A stretch of 64,000 bases of DNA, from positions 372,001 through 436,000 of the forward strand of contig CAVUQS010000001.1 in NCBI GenBank assembly GCA_963743705.1, read 5' to 3'. This document shows positions 36,101-44,208 of this stretch, piece after piece. The translations under genes and the position numbers were made by a program. The number at the start of each line of letters is the position of its first letter. Within the stretch, counting starts at the first letter, position 1. The stretch is from PALSA-243 sp963743705 (GTDB taxonomy: Bacteria; Acidobacteriota; Terriglobia; Bryobacterales; Bryobacteraceae). The notes beneath the pieces are model-generated. The model did no database searches. It was not told the origin of the DNA and was given only the letters and a program-made list of their open reading frames with translations.

Positions 36101-36610
36101 CGGCCGGCGGCGTCAGCGACTTATCCTGGAAGGCCGGATGCGTCTGATCGATGCCGGAATCGATAATGCCGATCTTGATGCCCGCGCCCGCATTGGAGAC
36201 GCCGCCCAAAGCGGTCCATGCGGCCGGGCCATTCAGAAGCTGGTTGCCTTGTTCAACAGCAGATGCATTTTGCGCATCGGGATCACGTCGGACACGCCGG
36301 AAATGCTGCGCATTTCCGCCACGCGATCGGCCGTTGACACCACGAATACTGCGTTCGCCAGCACCGACACCGAACCCGCTACATGAAAGTTCCGCGAAGC
36401 GAGAGCGCTTCTTAGCGCCGCCTGCCGCGATTCGAGCTGCACGCGATAAGATTCCGCTTGCAACGAACGCGCGGCCTCGCGTGTGGCATAGCGCGCAGTG
36501 ACCGGCGGATCCTGCAAAATTAGCGCGTAATGCTCGCGAGTTTGGGAACTAATTGGTAAAACAATGCAAAGAAAAGCCAATAGTAAATAGGAGGGCGTCC
36601 GGGCGGTCAT
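33143..36610 (-). CDS. Subtilisin-like (S8) protease with PA and Soli_cterm domains, three frameshifts as sequenced
   Basis: Begins at ATG 36610 (MTARTPSYLLLAFLCIVLPI, signal peptide), followed by an inhibitor-like propeptide. The catalytic Asp is in IGIIDSGIDQTHPAF, His in RQGHGTGTASSAAGN and Ser in GTSFAAPLVAGAAALV. A PA domain is inserted (FALVEVNPTGTRGGC...). The C-terminal ~330 residues are of the Soli_cterm type. Frames change near 36240, 35828 and 33275; each needs one base added, two of them in C or G runs, giving about 1156 residues and a stop at 33143. All three catalytic residues are kept, so sequencing error is more likely than decay. Secreted protease. Confidence 0.85.
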
Positions 36611-36727
36611 TCCAAACATGCCTTTCTGACGAAGCATCAATGCCTTCGGTTTCTGTTAAGTACCGGGTGCAAGACGCGCAACCGTTTTCTTAGCGTACCA
36701 AGGGAAACGACGTGAAGTGCGGGCTAA

Positions 36728-38029
36728 TTAGGCGGGAAATTCCATCGTGACTTCTAAGCCGGGACGAACATTTTTTGCACGAATATTTCCTTTGTGCAGT
36801 TCGATCGCGCGGCGCGCGATAGAAAGTCCCAGGCCGATGCCGCCGCTCATCCGTCCGCGATCGGACTCCACGCGATAGAACGGATCGAAGAGGCGCGGCA
36901 GCGCTTCCTCCGGCACGCCGGGGCCGTAATCGCGCACGATGGTGGTCACCACCGGGCCATCGCGCCGCAGCGAAACTTGAATGGTCTTCCCCTTCGGCGA
37001 ATAGCGAATGGCGTTGCGGATCACGTTTTCAATCGACCGGCGCAGCAGCTCCGGGTCGCCGGCAATGGTGATGGGTCCGGGCGGCTGAAACTCGATCTCG
37101 CATCCGTGCGCCGCGGCTTCGATGCGCGCATCGTCCACCAGTTGCTCTAGCAGTTGGTCGAGGCGGATAGGATCGCGGCGGAGAGAATCGGGGTCGCCCT
37201 CGGCGCGTGTTACCTGCAGAAGCTGGCCCACTAGTGCGTTGAGCCGGTCGGATTCCTTTTGGATGCGGTTGAGCGCGGATTGCGTGTCGTCGCCGGTGCG
37301 GGCCAGCTCTACCGCCACTCCGAGGCGGGCGAGCGGCGAGCGCAGCTCGTGCGAGATATCCAGCAGCAGTCGGCGCTCGGCGGCTAGCAGCGTCTCGATG
37401 CGCGCCGCCATACGGTCGAAGGACTGCGCCAACTGCCCGATCTCGTCGCGGCGGGTCGAATTGAGGCGCGCGGAGAGATCGCCCTTGCCGAAACGCTCCA
37501 CCGTCTTTTGCAGTGCGCGCACCGGGCTGGTGAGGCTCGACGCCAGCCAATAGCAAAGCAGCAGCGTAGCGGCCAGCCAGAAAATATGGTCGGGCGTGAT
37601 GAACCACGACGCTACCGCATGCCGCGGCGCAATGGAGATGAACCAATATTTCTTGTCTTCGGCCGCCTGCACGGCGGTGGTAATCCCGAGCGTCAGAAAC
37701 GGCAGGCTGGGCCGCTGCGCATAGTTGCGAATGAGATCCAGCCGGTTGCGGCCGGTAAGCAGGTCGCGGCCTTTCTCATCGGTGAGAATTCCCGTAGCCC
37801 CGTAAATCTGGTGCAGGTTGTCCATGAACGCCTGCAGCGCCGGGCGTCCGCCGTTTTCATAGGCGGCGCGCGCTTCTTCCAAATCGAACTTCAGGCGTTG
37901 GGCGGCCGGCGCGGTGGCGTCGGAGATGTTTTCCGTGAGGTTGAGCGCGGAAATGAATGCCGAACCGATCAGCGTAATGGCGAGCGTGCACCAGAACCAC
38001 AGCAGGATTCGGCCAAACAGCGAGTTCAT
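36728..38029 (-). CDS. Sensor histidine kinase, CpxA-like
   Basis: 433 residues. Two membrane spans (about 9-29 and 148-168) flank a periplasmic sensor region. HAMP domain ~170-215, HisKA with His227 in LLLDISHELRSPLARLG, and HATPase with the N box (ENVIRNAIRYSPKG), DYGPGVPEE and GGIGLGLSIARRAIELH. The layout and the H-box neighbourhood match CpxA-type envelope-stress kinases. The ATG overlaps the response-regulator stop by 4 bp. The signal sensed is unknown. Confidence 0.92.
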   Translation of the reverse strand: MNSLFGRILLWFWCTLAITLIGSAFISALNLTENISDATAPAAQRLKFDLEEARAAYENGGRPALQAFMDNLHQIYGATGILTDEKGRDLLTGRNRLDLIRNYAQRPSLPFLTLGITTAVQAAEDKKYWFISIAPRHAVASWFITPDHIFWLAATLLLCYWLASSLTSPVRALQKTVERFGKGDLSARLNSTRRDEIGQLAQSFDRMAARIETLLAAERRLLLDISHELRSPLARLGVAVELARTGDDTQSALNRIQKESDRLNALVGQLLQVTRAEGDPDSLRRDPIRLDQLLEQLVDDARIEAAAHGCEIEFQPPGPITIAGDPELLRRSIENVIRNAIRYSPKGKTIQVSLRRDGPVVTTIVRDYGPGVPEEALPRLFDPFYRVESDRGRMSGGIGLGLSIARRAIELHKGNIRAKNVRPGLEVTMEFPA

Positions 38030-38718
38030 TCGGCGGCCGCGTCTTCAGGCGTGCGTGCAAGCTGATAGCCGACGCCGCGAATGGTCTTGATGATCGAATC
38101 GCCGCGCTCCAGCTTCTTGCGCAGATGGCTGATATGCATGTCGATGGAACGGTCGAACGGCGTCGCCTTGCGGTTGTAGAAATTCTCCATCAGGGCATCG
38201 CGCGAAAGCACGCGGCCGGCCGAGCGCATCAGCATCTCCAGGATGTCGAATTCAAAAGTGGTGAGATCGATCTGCTTGCCGTTCGAAATCACCTCGCGGC
38301 TGGCGGGGTCGAGCAGAATGCCGTTCACTTCCAGGCGCGTGGAAGGCGAAGCGGGGCGCGCCTCATAGCGCCGCAGGATGGCGCGGATGCGCGCCGCCAG
38401 CTCCCGAGGGTTGAACGGCTTAGCCAGATAGTCGTCCGCACCGATTTCCAGTCCAATGATGCGGTCTACGTCCTCGCCGCGCGCCGTGAGCATGATCACA
38501 GGCACCTTGCTGCGGACGCGCAGGCGGCGCAGGATTTCGAAGCCGTCGATGCCCGGCAGCATGACATCGAGCACCACCAGGTCGATGCCGGGCTGAGAGG
38601 CCCGTTCCAGGCCGGCGTTACCCTCGTGCACACACTCCATATTGAAGCCTTCGCGCTTGAGAAACTCGCCCAGCAGCGCACAGAGTTCGGAGTCGTCATC
38701 GACTAACAGTATGTTCAC
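38026..38718 (-). CDS. OmpR-family response regulator, CpxR-like
   Basis: 230 residues. Receiver domain with Asp51 in LVVLDVMLPGIDGF and acidic pocket DDDS at 7-10; Lys in YLAKPFNPREL. The C-terminal winged helix (LTTFEFDILEMLMRSAGRVL, MENFYNRKATPFDRSIDMHI) is of the OmpR/CpxR type. Together with the overlapping kinase it forms a two-component system. A GTAAG-N5-GTAAA element 55 bp upstream resembles a CpxR box and would mean autoregulation. Confidence 0.93.
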   Translation of the reverse strand: MNILLVDDDSELCALLGEFLKREGFNMECVHEGNAGLERASQPGIDLVVLDVMLPGIDGFEILRRLRVRSKVPVIMLTARGEDVDRIIGLEIGADDYLAKPFNPRELAARIRAILRRYEARPASPSTRLEVNGILLDPASREVISNGKQIDLTTFEFDILEMLMRSAGRVLSRDALMENFYNRKATPFDRSIDMHISHLRKKLERGDSIIKTIRGVGYQLARTPEDAAAE

Positions 38719-38772
38719 GGCTAAAACTTAACACAGAACGTGGAAACTCAGAACGATGAAATGTCAACCTAT

Positions 38773-38787
38773 GTAAGGTTACGTAAA
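38773..38787. promoter_or_regulatory. Possible CpxR-type box upstream of the response regulator
   Basis: GTAAGgttacGTAAA fits the CpxR recognition pattern GTAAA-N4-8-GTAAA with one mismatch. It lies 55 bp before the start of a CpxR-like gene, between it and the DUF421 gene. One short match, so tentative. Confidence 0.3.
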
Positions 38788-38799
38788 CGCGGAATTCCG

Positions 38800-39396
38800 C
38801 TAAGATTCCATGCGCTCCATCAAGGCGTCCAGCCGCTTGTGCAGGTCCCTCAGTTGAGTCATTACCTCGGTGTGCTTCACAGTATCCACGTCGGGTGTTT
38901 TGCGTTGGATAAAGAACGTTCCGCCCGGCTCGAGCACGCAGCGGTTCACTTCGGCGGCGTCGTCAAACCCCTGGCGGTGCAGCACGGTCATCAGTTCCGC
39001 TTTGGTGAGAAGCTCCTTGGCTAGAGCATGATTCAGCACCTTGCCATCTTCGATCAGCAGAGTAGGCTTGCCTTCGAAGAGCTGATCGAGGCGGCGGTGC
39101 CGGAACAGAAAGCGAATGACCAGATAGTTGATGCCCAACAGGGTGAATGCGCCCGCCAAACCGCCGGAAAGTGAATTATCGTTTCCGATGATTGCATTCT
39201 GCACGGTGTTCGACAGCGAAAGCAGCACCACGAGGTCGAACGGATTGAGCTGCGCCAGTTCGCGCTTCCCGAAAACGCGCAGGGAAACTACCAGGAATAA
39301 GTAAACCATCACCGGGCGCAGCATTTTTTCCAGCAACGGGGTACCAGGTGCGAAGATATCGTGCCACATCGAATGAGTAGCGAACCATGCGGGCAT
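38800..39396 (-). CDS. DUF421 (YetF-like) membrane protein
   Basis: 198 residues, start supported by GGAGG seven bases upstream. Three N-terminal membrane segments, with the DUF421 signature GKRELAQLNPFDLVVLLSLS and TVQNAIIGNDNSLSGGL, then a cytoplasmic domain starting KPTLLIEDGKVLNHALA. The C-terminal ~30 residues (TEVMTQLRDLHKRLDALMER) are predicted helical. YetF/YdfR homologues are spore or envelope proteins of unclear function. It lies in the same direction as the CpxAR-like genes but is separated by 81 bp. Confidence 0.87.
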   Translation of the reverse strand: MPAWFATHSMWHDIFAPGTPLLEKMLRPVMVYLFLVVSLRVFGKRELAQLNPFDLVVLLSLSNTVQNAIIGNDNSLSGGLAGAFTLLGINYLVIRFLFRHRRLDQLFEGKPTLLIEDGKVLNHALAKELLTKAELMTVLHRQGFDDAAEVNRCVLEPGGTFFIQRKTPDVDTVKHTEVMTQLRDLHKRLDALMERMES

Positions 39397-39700
39397 TGTC
39401 GAGCCTCCATCGAAGATTATTACCCAGGCGCGCCCAGGGGGACCGGCTGGCGCGGCGGGCTGTATTTAGATAAAACAGGAATAGAGCGACATGTTTCGGC
39501 GCTCCGGTTGAAGAGTTGTGGATATTTTGCGGATGCCTATGGGAATGCCAACCCATGCGGTTGATTGCGTGGGAGTTCGCCATCCGCAGGCATCGGACCG
39601 CATCCACGTGGTTTATTCAGAAGCTAAACGGCTGAAAATGGAGTGCAATAAAATGCCTTCGTTGCGGCCGCGCCGCCCGGTAAGGTAGGAACTTCGCGCC
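39397..39700. other. Intergenic region (304 bp) between DUF421 gene and dnaB
   Basis: No convincing gene. It contains nested inverted repeats: outer arms GATGCCT (39532-39538) and AGGCATC (39588-39594), with an inner hairpin ATGGG (39539-39543) / CCCAT (39552-39556). The last 40 bases hold AAGGTAGGA, a plausible ribosome site for dnaB. Confidence 0.4.
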
Positions 39701-41071
39701 ATGCCCGCACCGAACGCCACCGCCATCGAAAAAGGACTTCCGACCAACGTCGACGCCGAGAAGTTCGTCCTCGGCTCCATTTTGCTCGACGACGCTTTCT
39801 ACATTCAAGCCGCCGGGACGCTCGAGTCCGGCGATTTCAGTCTCGAAAAGCACCGCCGCATCTTTCTGCGCATGGGTGAACTGCAGGATCGCGGCGAGCG
39901 CATCGACCGCATCACCGTTGCCAATGAGCTGATGAAGTATAGCGAGCTCGAAGCCTGCGACGGCCTCAGCTATCTGGTCTCGCTCGACGACGGCCTGCCG
40001 CAAATACCCAATCTCGATTCCTACATCCGCATCGTCAAGGATAAAGCCGTGCTGCGCCGCATCATCTTCGCGTCGCAGAACATGATGAACCGCTGCCTGT
40101 TGGGCGAAGAGGCGGCCGAAGACATCCTGGCCGGCGCCGAAGAGACTCTGCTCAAGTTAGGCGAGGCGCGCGTCAAGACCGGCTTGGTGGGCGCGCACGA
40201 CATCCTCGAGGGCTACGAGGGCGGCATCAACGCCTTCCTCGACCCCAGCAAGCGCATCAAGGGCGTCAGCACCGGTTTCGCCAAGCTCGACGAAATGACC
40301 GGCGGCATGCACGGCGGCGATCTCTTCATTCTGGCGGCGCGCCCCTCGATGGGCAAAACCGCGCTCGCTCTGAACATCGCGCAGCACACGGCGCTGCGTC
40401 TGAAGCAGCCCACGGCGGTGTTCTCGCTCGAAATGTCGCGCGAATCGCTGCTGACGCGCATGCTTTGCGCCGCGGCGCGTGTGGATAGCCAGCGCTTCCG
40501 CGCCGGATACCTCAGCCAGGAAGAGCGCCGCAAGCTCAACCAGGCGCTCCACGAGCTGGTGGATTCCCCGCTCTACATCGACGACACCGCTGGCCTTCAT
40601 CTGATGGACATGCACGCCAAGCTGCGCCGCCTGCAAGCCGAGCGCGGCAAGCTCGGGTTAGTGATTGTTGATTATCTTCAGTTAATGACTGGCCGCGGCC
40701 GCTTTGAGAACCGCAACCAGGAAGTGAGCGCACTCTCGCGTGGCATGAAGCTGCTCGCCAAGGAACTCAATGTGCCCATGTTGGTGCTCTCGCAGTTGAG
40801 CCGCGCCGTGGAAACGCGGCAAGGCGACCATCGTCCGCAATTGAGCGATCTGCGCGAATCGGGTTCAATCGAACAAGATGCGGATTTGGTGGGATTCATC
40901 TTCCGCGAAGAGGTCTACCATCGCGACCGCGAAGACCTGCGCGGCCTCGCCGAATTGATCGTCGCCAAACAGCGCAACGGCCCTGTGGGCACTGTGAATC
41001 TGGTGTTTTTGCACGCGCAGACGAAATTCGAAAACCGCGCTGAAGACACCGGGGAAGCGCCTGAGGAGTGA
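39701..41071 (+). CDS. dnaB: Replicative DNA helicase DnaB
   Basis: 456 residues, standard length. N-terminal DnaB domain (NVDAEKFVLGSILLDDAFY) and C-terminal RecA-like motor with Walker A RPSMGKTALALN near residue 215, Walker B LVIVDYLQLM, and the arginine-finger/loop region QLSRAVETRQGDHRPQLSDL. No intein or insertion is visible. DnaB is the hexameric replication-fork helicase. It stands alone; a dispersed repeat and a terminator for the opposite strand follow it. Confidence 0.97.
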   Translation: MPAPNATAIEKGLPTNVDAEKFVLGSILLDDAFYIQAAGTLESGDFSLEKHRRIFLRMGELQDRGERIDRITVANELMKYSELEACDGLSYLVSLDDGLPQIPNLDSYIRIVKDKAVLRRIIFASQNMMNRCLLGEEAAEDILAGAEETLLKLGEARVKTGLVGAHDILEGYEGGINAFLDPSKRIKGVSTGFAKLDEMTGGMHGGDLFILAARPSMGKTALALNIAQHTALRLKQPTAVFSLEMSRESLLTRMLCAAARVDSQRFRAGYLSQEERRKLNQALHELVDSPLYIDDTAGLHLMDMHAKLRRLQAERGKLGLVIVDYLQLMTGRGRFENRNQEVSALSRGMKLLAKELNVPMLVLSQLSRAVETRQGDHRPQLSDLRESGSIEQDADLVGFIFREEVYHRDREDLRGLAELIVAKQRNGPVGTVNLVFLHAQTKFENRAEDTGEAPEE

Positions 41072-41118
41072 TCTCGGCCGCATAAACGCCGGGGCCCGGA
41101 GAAGCCCGATAATGTTTT

Positions 41119-41153
41119 GCGTTCTCCGCGCCGCTGCGTCTCTGTGGTGAAAT
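41119..41153 (-). repeat. Copy 2 of the dispersed CAGAGACGCAG-type repeat
   Basis: On the minus strand it reads CACCACAGAGACGCAGCGGC followed by GCGGAGAACGC. It shares the core with 25811-25837 in opposite orientation, and lies in the gap after dnaB. Confidence 0.6.
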
Positions 41154-41164
41154 CGAAGTCCCCA

Positions 41165-41203
41165 CAAAATGAAAAAGGCCCCGGCTTAACCGGGGCCTTG
41201 GAG
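41165..41203 (-). terminator. Rho-independent terminator of the small Lys-rich peptide gene
   Basis: A perfect 10-bp stem, AAGGCCCCGG (41175-41184) and CCGGGGCCTT (41190-41199), with a 5-base loop. On the minus strand the stem is followed by TTTCATTTT. It lies about 40 bp past the stop of the 20-residue peptide gene. Confidence 0.75.
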
Positions 41204-41240
41204 TGATTTCGATTCATCGCCCTAAAGGGCGCTCCCGTAC

Positions 41241-41303
41241 TTACTTCTTCTTCTTGGCGGGGGCCTTTTTCTTCGGGGCGGCTTTCTTGGCTGCACTCTT
41301 CAT
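41241..41303 (-). CDS. 20-residue Lys/Ala/Pro-rich basic peptide (histone-tail-like)
   Basis: ATG 41303 to TAA 41241. The product starts MKSAAKKAAP and ends KKKAPAKKKK: 10 Lys, with Ala and Pro making up most of the rest. AGGGAG nine bases before the ATG is a good ribosome site, and a strong intrinsic terminator follows, so this is an independent transcription unit despite its size. The composition equals the C-terminal tails of histone H1-like and HU-like proteins, which bind DNA through charge. A stand-alone tail is unusual. DNA or RNA binding is inferred from charge only. Confidence 0.65.
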   Translation of the reverse strand: MKSAAKKAAPKKKAPAKKKK

Positions 41304-41507
41304 CGATTGATTCTCCCTAACATCAAATTTTGCGATCAAAAAAAATCGCAATGTGATTCATATATAAGGTTGTTCGCGATGAAAGTCAAGAGAAAAATGC
41401 ATTCGCGCATTTTGTTTCGACTGTTGGTGAGTCTCGATGGCGCATGAAATGCAATCTGCCGCGCCGCCTCGATGCGTACACTATCGTAGAGGACTGCAAA
41501 AAAGCCG

Positions 41508-42089
41508 ATGCTGCTCTCACTGTTGATGGCTGTACTCGCGGAGGGCGACGCTGAACTCGCCGCGCGGCTCCAACGCCGCGACCCGCAAGCGCTCGCCGAG
41601 CTCTACGATCGCTACGGCCGCATCGCGTACTCGCTGATTGTACGCGTGGTGCGCGATGGCGCTCTGGCCGAAGACCTGGTGCAAGAGACTTTCCTGCGCG
41701 TGTGGAACCGCGCACAAGGCTTCGACGCGCAGCGCGGCGCTCTCGGGCCGTGGCTGCTGGCGGTGGCGCGCAATCGCGCTATCGATTATTTGCGTTCCGC
41801 CAGCGGGCGCGAGCGCAACGCCATGGAGCTCGAGGAAGTGGATCATCCTTCGCTGTTCGTCGATATGGAGCGTGACATCCTCGCCTCCGACCGCGCGCGC
41901 ATCATTCGCGCGGCGCTCGAGAAACTGGCACCCAAGCACCGCCAGGTGATCGAGCTGGCGTATTTCGAAGGCTTGACCCAAACCGAAATGGCCGAGCGCA
42001 TGGGGGAGCCGCTCGGCACGGTCAAGACCTGGGTTCGGACGGCCCTCAAAAACCTGCGCGAAGAATTTGGAGAGGCGGCACTGGCGTGA
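41508..42089 (+). CDS. ECF RNA polymerase sigma factor
   Basis: 193 residues. Sigma region 2 (DPQALAELYDRYGRIAYSL, LAEDLVQETFLRVWN) and region 4 (LAPKHRQVIELAYFEGLTQ, then TEMAERMGEPLGTVKTWVRT). Typical ECF factor of about 20 kDa. Its stop overlaps the start of a membrane protein with an HxxxCxxC motif, its likely anti-sigma factor. The stress or regulon is not shown by the sequence. Confidence 0.95.
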   Translation: MLLSLLMAVLAEGDAELAARLQRRDPQALAELYDRYGRIAYSLIVRVVRDGALAEDLVQETFLRVWNRAQGFDAQRGALGPWLLAVARNRAIDYLRSASGRERNAMELEEVDHPSLFVDMERDILASDRARIIRAALEKLAPKHRQVIELAYFEGLTQTEMAERMGEPLGTVKTWVRTALKNLREEFGEAALA

Positions 42090-42811
42090 CGCACGAGGAA
42101 CTGCAAGGCGAGTACGAGCTTTACGCGATGGGCGTCGCGGGGGACCCCGAGCGCGAAGAGATTCGCGCGCATCTCGAAAGGGGGTGCGAGGTTTGTATGG
42201 CAGAGATGAAACGGGCGAGGCGGATCGTGGCCGCGCTGGCAGGTTCGGCGGACCCGCAAACGCCATCGCCGAAGCTGCGCAGCCGGATTCTGGCGTCCGT
42301 GGGCCATGTCGAGCGCGGTTGGGGCATGGCCCCATGGTTGGGCGCGCTGGCGGCGCTCTGTCTGGTGGCCGCTATGTATTTCGGCGGGCGCGAACATAGC
42401 TACATGGATGAGCTCGCCGCCTTGCGCAACCAAATGCGCCAGCAGGATATCGAACTGACGCGGCTCACGGAAATCATGACCATCATGAATGGACGCGACA
42501 CGCGCGAAGTTACGTTCGGCGCCGGAACCAGAGGAAAGGTATTCGTCAATCCAAGCGCGGGCGTGGTGCTGATGGCGACCAATCTTCCGCCGGCCCCCGC
42601 GGGCAAGACCTACGAGATGTGGATCATTCCGAAAGGCGCGAATCCCGTGCCGGCCGGCTTGTTCCAATCGCAAGCGGATAACACGGCGACGCATCTGCAG
42701 GCCGGTCCGGTGGATCTGGCGTCCGTCGCGATGATTGCGGTGACGCTCGAAGACGCGGCGGGCGCTCCTCAGCCCACCTCGACTCCGTTAATCACGGTAC
42801 AGATGCAGTAA
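42086..42811 (+). CDS. Anti-sigma factor (RskA-like, zinc-binding N-terminus)
   Basis: 241 residues, overlapping the sigma gene by 4 bp. N-terminal anti-sigma domain with the zinc motif HLERGCEVC (HxxxCxxC, residues ~27-35). One membrane span follows (~80-98, WLGALAALCLVAAMYFGG), then a short coiled coil (~105-130) and a C-terminal RskA-like domain (KTYEMWIIPKGANPVPAGLF). It would hold the ECF factor at the membrane and release it after proteolysis. Mode of activation inferred from the family. Confidence 0.9.
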   Translation: MTHEELQGEYELYAMGVAGDPEREEIRAHLERGCEVCMAEMKRARRIVAALAGSADPQTPSPKLRSRILASVGHVERGWGMAPWLGALAALCLVAAMYFGGREHSYMDELAALRNQMRQQDIELTRLTEIMTIMNGRDTREVTFGAGTRGKVFVNPSAGVVLMATNLPPAPAGKTYEMWIIPKGANPVPAGLFQSQADNTATHLQAGPVDLASVAMIAVTLEDAAGAPQPTSTPLITVQMQ

Positions 42812-42816
42812 GGCCA

Positions 42817-44151
42817 CTACGCCCATTGCCCGGCGAGCGGCGCCGGCGGGTCGGCGACGGATTGGAATCTCACCAGCCGGATCTTGTCCGCGCCTTTCAC
42901 CGATGCGAGCGGCATGAAGCCTTGGTCGAGCAATAGCTCGGATGCATCGTCGGTGAGCAAGACCTCCGCGCACGGCTTCAATTGCGACTCACCATCCTCT
43001 TTGAACACGTGCGCCGGCAGGCTGTCGATCTCCAGGACCGAGTTCGGGCGCATCGCCCAACCGTAACGCGTGAACGCCTCGCCCAACAGGTAAACGCAGG
43101 CGATGGCCGGGTTTCCCCATAAGTATCGTTCGTGCTCGGGCGGCGAACTCAGCTCTTCGAACGCGAACGATTCGGCTTCCATTCCACTTTTTCCGTAAGG
43201 CAGACGCAGCAGGAAGCGCGGCATGGCGAGACCGATCCAGCGCGCATAGGCCGAGCGGCGCAGTTCGGAGAACGCCTTGTCCAAACCGACCACGTCCAGC
43301 CCCAATCCTGCGAGGAAGGGCGCGCCCGCCACACGTGCGACGAACGAAATCTCCTTGAGTCTGTCTTCGTCTTTCGGTTCGAAATAATAAAGGCCCGCCA
43401 GCACGCCCCAGGAATCGTCGCCCACCGCGGCGCGCAATGTCTCGGTTTCGAACGCCTCGCGCGGCAGGTCGAGTAGGAAGACGCGCAGCATCTCGCCGGT
43501 TTCCAGACGCCGCACCAAAAAGTACAAACCGCGCCATGCGGCTTCGAGCGATTGAAAGCGCGGATGGTGCAGCAACGCGCGCATCTCGCCGGCGATGGCG
43601 CGGTCGGTCTGCGCCACCATCTCCGCTTTCCGCGGATTGTCGCCGGGTACGGCGTAGGGCGCCACGATCTCGTGCAGCATCTGGTCCCAATCGCTCCGGC
43701 GCGCCGGCGCGGCCGCTTGCGCAGGCTCGCCCATCATGTCGCGCAGCAGATCGGCCCCGGATTTCGGCGGAGCGCTTTCGTGCGGGGCGGCGGAAGCGGC
43801 GGCCTTCGGCTGAATGGAACCGTCCTCCATCCCCTGGCGCAATTCGCGCAGCTTACGGAACGGCTCCAGGTTCTGAAACAGGCGGTCCGGATGGAAGTCG
43901 TCCAGCTCGCGGAACTTCAATGTCACTTCGCCGCTTCCGAACGGCAGCTTCAATTCCGGCGCCACGCGCGCCATCACTTCGTCGAAGTTATCGCGGTCGA
44001 TTTCGACGGTGCGGCGGCTGGCGCCCGCGCCCCCGCTGAAATCGCCCGCCACCAGGATGCGGAACGGCGTTTCCGGCTCGATCGCCTCGGCTTTGCGTGG
44101 TTCCACTGCGATATCCAATTGGACCGAACTTAGGGTGCTGGCGCGGGGCAT
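42817..44151 (-). CDS. Fused TssB-TssC-like type VI sheath protein, solitary
   Basis: 444 residues. Residues ~20-112 match TssB/VipA (PFRILVAGDFSGG, RDNFDEVMARVAPEL, FRELDDFHPDRLFQNLEPF). After a linker rich in Ala, Pro and Ser, residues ~150-444 match TssC/VipB: LLHHPRFQSLEAAWRGLYFL, IGLAMPRFLLRLPYGKSG, RYLWGNPAIACVYLLGEAFT and DQGFMPLASVKGADK. TssB and TssC are normally two proteins that form the contractile sheath; here they are one chain, and the TssC part is about 290 residues instead of ~490. No other type VI gene is in the window. The two halves keep the interlocking motifs, so it may still polymerise, or serve another purpose. Confidence 0.85.
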   Translation of the reverse strand: MPRASTLSSVQLDIAVEPRKAEAIEPETPFRILVAGDFSGGAGASRRTVEIDRDNFDEVMARVAPELKLPFGSGEVTLKFRELDDFHPDRLFQNLEPFRKLRELRQGMEDGSIQPKAAASAAPHESAPPKSGADLLRDMMGEPAQAAAPARRSDWDQMLHEIVAPYAVPGDNPRKAEMVAQTDRAIAGEMRALLHHPRFQSLEAAWRGLYFLVRRLETGEMLRVFLLDLPREAFETETLRAAVGDDSWGVLAGLYYFEPKDEDRLKEISFVARVAGAPFLAGLGLDVVGLDKAFSELRRSAYARWIGLAMPRFLLRLPYGKSGMEAESFAFEELSSPPEHERYLWGNPAIACVYLLGEAFTRYGWAMRPNSVLEIDSLPAHVFKEDGESQLKPCAEVLLTDDASELLLDQGFMPLASVKGADKIRLVRFQSVADPPAPLAGQWA

Positions 44152-44208
44152 GACTTTCCAAACTTTATCCTAAGAGCGGCGGCGCGGCAACGTTACAATA
44201 GCGGCAAC

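Noticed and set aside
39361..39564. Open frame of 67 codons in the dnaB upstream gap, starting MPHRMSSEPC
   Set aside because: Antisense to the DUF421 start, no ribosome site and no family pattern.
42817..44151. Idea that this is part of a complete type VI secretion cluster
   Set aside because: No TssK, TssM, Hcp, VgrG, ClpV or baseplate motif in the genes within 20 kb on either side.
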